From Nostoc sp. NOS(2021) (GTDB taxonomy: Bacteria; Cyanobacteriota; Cyanobacteriia; Cyanobacteriales; Nostocaceae), in assembly GCF_017115025.1 (NCBI RefSeq), contig NZ_JABXKM010000034.1, forward strand, positions 8,217-57,578: a DNA stretch of 49,362 nt. Direction: 5' to 3'. Under the pieces are notes generated by a model. That model did not search any database. It saw only the letters and a program-made list of their open reading frames with translations, and was not told where the DNA came from. Below are positions 43,688-49,362 of this stretch, one piece after another. Each line of letters opens with the position of its first letter. The stretch's first letter is position 1. The translations under genes and the position numbers were made by a program.

Positions 43688-44989
43688 TCAAAACTGACCT
43701 AATTGTAAATTGCAATTAATACTGAAGAACCAGCCATCAAAATCAATGTTTTCGTCGGTTGAACTACCTAAACTCACTCCAGCCTGCACATTCATATTAG
43801 TGGTATCGGATATTCGGTAATTTAAGTGCCCGAATAGCCGATAAAATTGGTCTTCTCGATCGCGCTGTGTAAAGTCCGATAAGTTCGCCTGGTAGTCAAT
43901 ACCAACCTGGAGAGGCTTTTGCAAGTAGTAGTTTAGAGAAACCCAAAAGGAATTGATTATCCGATTACGACTTAGGGGGTCAGCAAAATTTACACTCAAT
44001 TCGTAGAAGCTATCTAGCGTTAATCTTGAAGTTAAGGGATCTCGCCGTCCCAAAGAGAGTTCGAGGGAATTCTCATTTAAAAAGCGATCGCCTGCTTTGA
44101 AGCTATCCAGGCGATCGCTGTTGTTGGCATAAAATAACTGTTGATTGCTCCAACTGATTTCTCCGTACATTCGCTGGGATAGCTGCTGGTAAATACTGAG
44201 ATTTAATCTCACCTGGTTGTAATCATATTGTGACTGATTTATATAACGAATGAGATTGCCATCAATTGAGCCGTTTAAATAAGTCTTAGATCCCAAAGGG
44301 AAATATGCAGAGGCTAACGTCAGTCCAGAAATAATGAAACCATCATCTATGGGACTATCATTTGAGGAAAAAATGTTATTTGTCTGGAAGTAGCCTACAC
44401 GGGCTTGTAGAGAGCCTATGGGTTTAAACTTAACTACGGGTTGTTGTGTTGGTGGGGGTGGCTGCTGTTCTAAGGGTAGTAACCGCACACGCAACCCCAA
44501 TTCGCGATCGCTATCAGACTCAGGTGGTAGTTCTGGCGATCGCAGCAGCTGTATTAGCCTCTCTAGCCTTTGGGAGTAATTTATCTCAGGTGCATTTAAT
44601 AGTTGCTCTTTTGAGTCTGGAGGAGATGTAGGCAAATTACTTGGCTGCGATTCTAGCTGTGGCGGGTCATTTTGCTTTTGAGTATCTTCAGGTTTTTCGG
44701 TTGTGCCTGGGGCTTGAGTTGTTTCTCGTGTTTGCTGTGCCAGATTTAACGGCATCTGGGAGTCTAAAGGATGCGACTCACTGGACTGCTTGCACAAAGA
44801 GTTAATTGCCTCTGACTCCAACTTCTGACATAACTGCTGATTATTTACCTGTGTGCTTGCTAAATTTTGAGGACGCCAAATATCTGTATTTGCAGATTCT
44901 GCCGCATCTACTCTAATGCAACACCAACTTCCACCACTGGACGCTAACAAAATACAAAAAAACAAATTCTTCCAGTTCTTGAGTCGCAT
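43688..44989 (-). CDS. Outer-membrane beta-barrel protein, uncharacterised
   Basis: 433 residues. A signal peptide (FFCILLASSGGSWCCIRVDAAES) is followed by a disordered Gln/Pro/Ser-rich stretch to about residue 165. The last 250 residues alternate in the way of amphipathic strands, with frequent aromatics at strand ends (SLQARVGYFQTNN, TYLNGSIDGNLIRYI, RMYGEISWSNQQLFY, FWVSLNYYLQKPLQVGIDYQ) and a terminal F, all typical of outer-membrane barrels. No known family was recognised. It could be a porin-like channel or part of a secretion or adhesion system. It is divergent from the FecR-domain gene, so the two envelope genes may be co-regulated. Confidence 0.72.
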   Translation of the reverse strand: MRLKNWKNLFFCILLASSGGSWCCIRVDAAESANTDIWRPQNLASTQVNNQQLCQKLESEAINSLCKQSSESHPLDSQMPLNLAQQTRETTQAPGTTEKPEDTQKQNDPPQLESQPSNLPTSPPDSKEQLLNAPEINYSQRLERLIQLLRSPELPPESDSDRELGLRVRLLPLEQQPPPPTQQPVVKFKPIGSLQARVGYFQTNNIFSSNDSPIDDGFIISGLTLASAYFPLGSKTYLNGSIDGNLIRYINQSQYDYNQVRLNLSIYQQLSQRMYGEISWSNQQLFYANNSDRLDSFKAGDRFLNENSLELSLGRRDPLTSRLTLDSFYELSVNFADPLSRNRIINSFWVSLNYYLQKPLQVGIDYQANLSDFTQRDREDQFYRLFGHLNYRISDTTNMNVQAGVSLGSSTDENIDFDGWFFSINCNLQLGQF

Positions 44990-45552
44990 CTGGTTAGATC
45001 GCGTTGATCGCGTTTGGCAAATGTAGACCTACAAACTGTATCGGAAGTTCCGACTCAGAATATACAATTGAATGCATCTATTTTAGCTTTGTAGGTATAT
45101 ACTGAGACTACAAACTCAAATTGCTGCTTTTCGGATTTTTTCCCAGATTTTTTTGCAAAACTGAGATGCTCCGAGAAGATTTTTGCTGAACTTTAGTGAA
45201 ATACAGCAAGTGAGTCATTTCATAACAGATCCCTAACAACTTCTTGTCCTGCATAACTTATGACCCTGTGGCTGAACTGATTAGAAAGGATTATCTGTAA
45301 GGTACTCCTCATTTAATTGTTTATATCAAGTACTAACTTTGAAATCTGCCACAGACTTTATTGCATACAATGTCAGTTTCAGAATAAAAACTTAAATAAA
45401 CTAAACACATAGTTTATTTGTTATCTATTTTATAGATTAAATGTAAACTAAAATCCAAACAATTTTATCTAAAAAAACTTCCTCTACCAATTAGCAGCAG
45501 CTTAAATATTTAACTTTTTTAGTATTATTTGAAGTTTAGAAATTCTCAAACT
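44990..45552. other. Divergent promoter region of the two envelope genes
   Basis: About 560 bp between the barrel-protein gene and the FecR-domain gene. Strongly AT-rich, particularly at 45360-45540. No gene, riboswitch or clear palindromic operator was recognised. Confidence 0.5.
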
Positions 45553-46821
45553 ATGTTTCATAAATCGTTCCCACTATTAGTGATTGCTTTATGGGGAGTT
45601 ATAGTACTGCCTTTGCCAAATCGGGTAAATGCCATAACTCCTCTGACGCGAGCAGAGATTCAGAACCTCCGCAACTTGGTACAACTGATACCTAGAGATA
45701 GACAGAAAAAGCGTCCTGCACGCAAATCAGATGCAATGATTCCTGGGGATGGGTTGTCAACTGGTCGAGCTTCCCTAGCAGACTTGCGCTTTAACGACGG
45801 CTCTTTGGCACGAGTTGGGGAACAGGCAATATTTGAATTTTTACCAAAGACTCGCAGCTTTAGACTGTCAAACGGAACCGCATTACTGCTTATCCCACCT
45901 GGAAGGGGACAAACGCTTATACAAACGCCAAGTGCAGCAGCAGCAATTCGTGGTTCAGCATTATTTGTACGCTACAACCAACAAACCGATACCACGATTG
46001 TGGGTGCGCTGACAAATAGCGGCATTGAAGTTTCTAATAAGGAAGCTTCTCAAACTCAGGTGCTGCAAGCAGGACAGATGATGGTTATAGTTCAAGGCAA
46101 ATTTCAAGGCTTATACGATTTTGATCTGAGAAATTTTTATGAAACGAGCGATCTGGTTCGGGGATTTGATTTGAATAAGCAAAATCTTACGCCTACGTCC
46201 GACCCAGCGATCGCTAGCGTTCAAGCTGAAACTGCTGGGGCTTTGAAGGCACAGTCGCCAATAGTAGGTGAGGGAGTAGTTGAAAACCCATCTTTTTTAC
46301 AGTTAACCACTACTCCTTCTAATTCGTCTAGCAACAACATTATTACAAACGATTCCCCAGTAGTTCCTATTGAAGATAATTCCGTATTAAATTCCTTTGA
46401 GAACACAGGACAAGTCCTGTCAAATACTGAGCAGCGTCCTGGGAAAAATAACGCTATTAGGACGGTAAATTCTCCAGTAATTACTCCAGTCACTCCTCCA
46501 GTAATTACTCCAGTCACTCTTCCAGTAATTACTCCAGTCACTCTTCCAGTAATTACTCCAGTCACTCCTCCAGTAATTACTCCAGTCACTCTTCCAGTAA
46601 TTACTCCAGTCACTCTTCCAGTAATTACTCCAGTCACTCTTCCAGTAATTACTCCAGTCACTCCTCCAGTAATTACTCCAGTCACTCCTCCAGTAATTAC
46701 TCCAGTCGAGCCTCCAGTAATTACTCCAGTCACTCCTCCAGTAATTACTCCAGTCATTCCTCCAGTAATAACTCCAGTCACTCCTCCAGTAATAACTCCA
46801 GTCGCTCGTCCAACTACCTGA
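45553..46821 (+). CDS. FecR-domain exported protein with PVITPVTP repeat tail
   Basis: About 422 residues from the ATG at 45553 (an upstream TTG at 45529 adds eight). The signal peptide SFPLLVIALWGVIVLPLPNR is cut near VNA-ITPL. The FecR-like domain (about 55-195) includes LADLRFNDGSLARVGEQAIF, ALLLIPPGRGQTLIQTPSAA, then AIRGSALFVRY and the closing VLQAGQMMVIVQG. FecR domains sense or transmit stress or metal signals, often in cell-surface proteins. From about residue 308 the tail is 14 copies of an eight-residue unit, P-V-I-T-P-V-T-P or -L, encoded by a 24-bp tandem repeat. Such Pro/Thr tails usually span the cell wall or serve as a flexible surface spacer. Divergent from the outer-membrane barrel protein. 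Confidence 0.8.
   Translation: MFHKSFPLLVIALWGVIVLPLPNRVNAITPLTRAEIQNLRNLVQLIPRDRQKKRPARKSDAMIPGDGLSTGRASLADLRFNDGSLARVGEQAIFEFLPKTRSFRLSNGTALLLIPPGRGQTLIQTPSAAAAIRGSALFVRYNQQTDTTIVGALTNSGIEVSNKEASQTQVLQAGQMMVIVQGKFQGLYDFDLRNFYETSDLVRGFDLNKQNLTPTSDPAIASVQAETAGALKAQSPIVGEGVVENPSFLQLTTTPSNSSSNNIITNDSPVVPIEDNSVLNSFENTGQVLSNTEQRPGKNNAIRTVNSPVITPVTPPVITPVTLPVITPVTLPVITPVTPPVITPVTLPVITPVTLPVITPVTLPVITPVTPPVITPVTPPVITPVEPPVITPVTPPVITPVIPPVITPVTPPVITPVARPTT
46474..46809 (+). repeat. 24-bp coding tandem repeat, 14 copies
   Basis: Fourteen head-to-tail 24-bp units starting CCAGTAATTACTCCAGTC, each ending ACTCCT, ACTCTT or a variant. They encode P-V-I-T-P-V-T-P/L in the tail of the FecR-domain protein. 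Variation is mostly at the last two codons. The minus strand also stays open across the array (a mirror frame), a consequence of the period of 24. Confidence 0.95.
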
Positions 46822-47198
46822 AACTCTCCCAGAACCGAAGTAGCAGACCGCCTACTCAAACGGGAATAGCAACCCGTAGGTTCAAAATAGGGGGAACTAC
46901 CTGACCTTGCTAGAACTTTGAGACTTGTAGCAATATTTTATAAACTTAGTTTTTCCAACGGAGCAGGTGCATATATTTATACTCACGCCAGAGACAGAAC
47001 TATAATGAGTGTTAACTTCTGCCTCTATTGCCGTCAAAGCAAATAGTAAGATTCCTCTTACCAGAGAACATCTGCTGACGCTAGATTAAATCAAGGATAG
47101 GATTTATGTAGGGTTCACCGGATATGCTTTATAGTTCAATCACATTCTCTGTGTAAGTTCCCAGGAACTAACTTGTTGCTAAAGAGATACATAAATTT
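46822..47198. other. Intergenic gap before glutathione reductase
   Basis: About 375 bp with no gene and no clear hairpin. It contains the promoter of the reductase gene. Nothing else was recognised. Confidence 0.5.
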
Positions 47199-48575
47199 AT
47201 GACTTTTGATTACGACCTATTTGTAATTGGTGCGGGTTCTGGAGGTTTGGCGGCTTCCAAACGGGCGGCTAGCTATGGGGCAAAAGTGGCGATCGCTGAA
47301 TATGATTTAGTTGGTGGCACTTGTGTAATTCGCGGTTGCGTTCCCAAAAAACTCATGGTCTATGGCTCTCACTTTCCCGGACTATTCAGTGACGCTTCCG
47401 GCTATGGCTGGAAAGTGGGTAATGTGGAGTTGGACTGGGAATATTTCATTACATCTATAGATAAGGAAGTTCGGCGACTGTCGCAACTACACATAAGCTC
47501 TTTAGAAAAAGCGGGTGTGGAACTAATTCCTAGCCGCGCCACACTGGTAGACCCCCACACTGTAGAAGTTGATGGACGCAAAGTTACAGCAGACAAAATT
47601 TTAATTGCTGTTGGTGGGTTTCCCGTCAAGCCAGATTTGCCAGGGATGGAATATGGCATTACCTCTAACGAAATCTTTCATCTAAAAGAACAACCAAAAC
47701 ACATCGTCATTCTTGGCGCTGGTTATATTGGCACGGAATTTGCCTGTATTATGCGGGGTTTGGGTTCTGAGGTGACACAAATTACCAGAGGTGAAAAGAT
47801 TTTGAACGGGTTTGATGAAGATGTCCGCATAGAAATTGAAGAGGGCATGACAAACCACGGAATTCGACTGATTAAGAATAATGTGGTAAAAACAATTGAA
47901 ACTGTGCCAGAAGGGTTAAAACTAACTTTATCAGGGGACGACCAAGAACCAGTAATTGCCGACGTGTTTTTAGTAGCGACCGGTCGAACTCCCAATGTAG
48001 ATGGACTAGGTTTAAAAAACGCTGGGGTTGATGTTGTCGCTAGTTCTATCGAAGGGCCTGGATATCCTACCACAAGTGCGATCGCAGTCAATGAATATAG
48101 TCAAACTAGTCAAACGAATATTTTTGCTGTTGGTGATGTGACTGACCGAATCAATTTAACTCCCGTGGCCATTGGCGAAGGTCGCGCCTTTGCCGATAGC
48201 GAATTCGGCAATAACCGCCGCGAATTCAGTCACCAAACTGTACCCACAGCAATATTTTCTAACCCAGAAGCCGCTACAGTCGGCTGGACGGAAGCCGAAG
48301 CACGGGAAAAACTCGGTGATGCCGTAAAAATTTTTCACACTCGCTTTCGCCCCATGTACCATAGTTTGACTGGTAAGCAAGAGAAGACAATGATGAAGTT
48401 GGTGGTTGATAGCAACACTGATAAAGTGCTAGGCGCTCACATGGTAGGTGAAAATGCAGCTGAAATCATTCAAGGTGTAGCGATCGCAGTCAAGATGGGC
48501 GCAACCAAAAAAGACTTTGACGCCACTGTGGGTATCCATCCCTCAGCCGCAGAGGAATTTGTCACAATGCGGTAA
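47199..48575 (+). CDS. gor: Glutathione-disulfide reductase
   Basis: A 458-residue FAD/NADPH flavoenzyme that reduces GSSG to GSH; a homodimer in the cytosol. FAD motif VIGAGSGGLAASKRAA is near the N-terminus. The redox-active disulfide is in GGTCVIRGCVPKK. The nucleotide motif GAGYIGTEFACIMRGLGSEV is in the middle, ATGRTPN and FAVGDVTDRINLTPVA follow, and the catalytic His-Glu pair is in GIHPSAAEEFVTM at the C-terminus. Length and motif order are standard, and cyanobacterial enzymes are like this. The start ATG follows an AT-rich leader. It forms a pair with the downstream esterase gene but with a 73-bp gap. Confidence 0.95.
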   Translation: MTFDYDLFVIGAGSGGLAASKRAASYGAKVAIAEYDLVGGTCVIRGCVPKKLMVYGSHFPGLFSDASGYGWKVGNVELDWEYFITSIDKEVRRLSQLHISSLEKAGVELIPSRATLVDPHTVEVDGRKVTADKILIAVGGFPVKPDLPGMEYGITSNEIFHLKEQPKHIVILGAGYIGTEFACIMRGLGSEVTQITRGEKILNGFDEDVRIEIEEGMTNHGIRLIKNNVVKTIETVPEGLKLTLSGDDQEPVIADVFLVATGRTPNVDGLGLKNAGVDVVASSIEGPGYPTTSAIAVNEYSQTSQTNIFAVGDVTDRINLTPVAIGEGRAFADSEFGNNRREFSHQTVPTAIFSNPEAATVGWTEAEAREKLGDAVKIFHTRFRPMYHSLTGKQEKTMMKLVVDSNTDKVLGAHMVGENAAEIIQGVAIAVKMGATKKDFDATVGIHPSAAEEFVTMR

Positions 48576-48648
48576 TAAAAGTTAGGAGTTATGAGTTGAA
48601 GAAAGAAATTCTTAACTCCTCACTCCTAACTCCTAACTATCTACACCC

Positions 48649-49284
48649 TTGCACTACATATATCTTCACGGCTTTGCTTCCAGCCCTAAATCTGCCAAAG
48701 CGCGGGATATAGGCGATCGCTTTGCCCAAATTCAGACAAAGCTGAAAATTCCCGACTTGAATGCTGGTGATTTTTCCCAATTGACAATCACTCGTCAGCT
48801 AACTCAAGTTGCCGCAGAATTCAGCAATGATTCTACACCAGTAACGCTGATTGGCTCAAGCTTGGGCGGTTTGACTGCTGCCCACTTGGGACAGAAAAAT
48901 TTACAAGTGCAACGCTTAGTTTTGCTAGCCCCAGCTTTTGGGTTTTTATCCCATTGGTTCCCCAAGCTAGGCCATGAAGAGGTACAGCGTTGGCAGCAAG
49001 AAAAATATATCATGGTCTACCACTATGGGGAGCAGCGATCAATTCCTTTAAGTTACGATTTCGTTACAGATGCCGCCCAATACCAAGAGGAACTTTTGCA
49101 ACGTCCTATCCCCACCCTGATTTTACATGGAAAAAAGGATGAAGTTATCCCCGTTGAAGCCAGTCGTAATTTTGCGCGTTCGCGTCCTTGGGTGGAATTA
49201 GTCGAACTTGACAGTGACCACGCCTTGGGTAATGTTATGGAAGAAATTTGGCAGGCAATTCGCCTCTTTTGCCAATTACCTTGA
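48649..49284 (+). CDS. YqiA-like alpha/beta-hydrolase (esterase)
   Basis: A 211-residue small alpha/beta hydrolase. The first strand is HYIYLHGFASSPKSAKA. The nucleophile elbow is GSSLGG (Ser in IGSSLGGLTAAHLG). The acid and His regions are LILHGKKDEVIPVEA and ELDSDHALGNV. The YqiA/UPF0227 family are esterases of unknown natural substrate. The start is a TTG at 48649; an in-frame stop just upstream excludes a longer form. It follows gor on the same strand after 73 bp, a gap that contains an imperfect inverted repeat (GTTAGGAGT with ACTCCTAAC). Confidence 0.85.
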   Translation: MHYIYLHGFASSPKSAKARDIGDRFAQIQTKLKIPDLNAGDFSQLTITRQLTQVAAEFSNDSTPVTLIGSSLGGLTAAHLGQKNLQVQRLVLLAPAFGFLSHWFPKLGHEEVQRWQQEKYIMVYHYGEQRSIPLSYDFVTDAAQYQEELLQRPIPTLILHGKKDEVIPVEASRNFARSRPWVELVELDSDHALGNVMEEIWQAIRLFCQLP

Positions 49285-49362
49285 AGCTGTAAAATATTAA
49301 ACTCACACCTAATACCATTTCTTTTTGAAGATGCGCCTATAGAACTTACCCAAAACCGCGCT

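Noticed and set aside
46221..46859. Minus-strand frame of 212 codons opposite the FecR-domain gene
   Set aside because: It mirrors the 24-bp tandem repeat. The plus frame has a signal peptide and a recognisable FecR domain, so the minus frame is a shadow.
48585..48648. Inverted repeat between gor and the esterase gene as a terminator
   Set aside because: The stem is imperfect, the loop long and no U-run follows. Words like CACTCCTAACTCC are common filler between cyanobacterial genes.

Overview
The window looks like chromosomal DNA of a filamentous, probably heterocyst-forming cyanobacterium (Nostoc/Anabaena type). Three things suggest this: the very frequent HIP1 octamer GCGATCGC, the many short interspersed hairpin repeats between genes, and gene types common in that group (LabA-like NYN protein, CHASE2-Ser/Thr kinase fusion, multi-GAF proteins, NACHT NTPase, DUF29, DUF2256, DUF4331). 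No rRNA, tRNA, CRISPR array or intact transposase was recognised.

Layout. 1-5456: a tandem repeat, a short RecQ helicase, a GNAT acetyltransferase, a SnoaL/NTF2-like protein, leuA with a clear terminator, and a NYN/LabA protein. 6198-14072: a CHASE2 kinase, a ParD-like antitoxin remnant, a GT-C glycosyltransferase, an uncharacterised membrane protein, pyrD, a second GNAT and a small heptad coiled-coil protein. 14149-17073: a very large GAF protein with a degraded histidine-kinase end. 17074-18134: a repeat-rich gap holding a 21-bp HIP1 tandem array and a MITE. 18135-25849: a three-gene operon of a VWA membrane protein, a tubulin/FtsZ-like GTPase and a large coiled-coil membrane protein. 26382-30733: a DUF4331, TPR and NicO (nickel/cobalt transporter) group on the minus strand. 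31447-32594: DUF2256 and isoaspartyl peptidase, bracketed by inverted MITE copies. 32705-37442: a DUF4258-like gene divergent from a 1400-residue NACHT protein that resembles bacterial NLR defence proteins. 37656-49284: mostly housekeeping and envelope genes (DUF29, glmU, HD-GYP response regulator, MnmC-like methyltransferase, rhodanese, outer-membrane barrel protein, FecR-domain protein with a PVITPVTP repeat tail, glutathione reductase, YqiA-like esterase).

Main point of interest: the 18135-25849 operon. Gene 2 has an intact tubulin-type GTP signature (GGTGSGT). Gene 3, on reading by eye, seems to follow the same fold order but has lost that signature. The pair may therefore be an active tubulin-like protein with a GTPase-dead paralogue anchored in the membrane, working with a VWA protein whose cytoplasmic tail resembles an FHA domain. 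This would be a membrane-associated cytomotive system of unknown function.

The second theme is non-autonomous mobile DNA. At least four hairpin/MITE families are present. One family has three copies, each with an exact 9-bp target duplication. Copies tend to sit right behind stop codons, and one appears to supply the last codon and stop of the NACHT gene. Domain and homology calls are from reading the sequence only; no database search was run.
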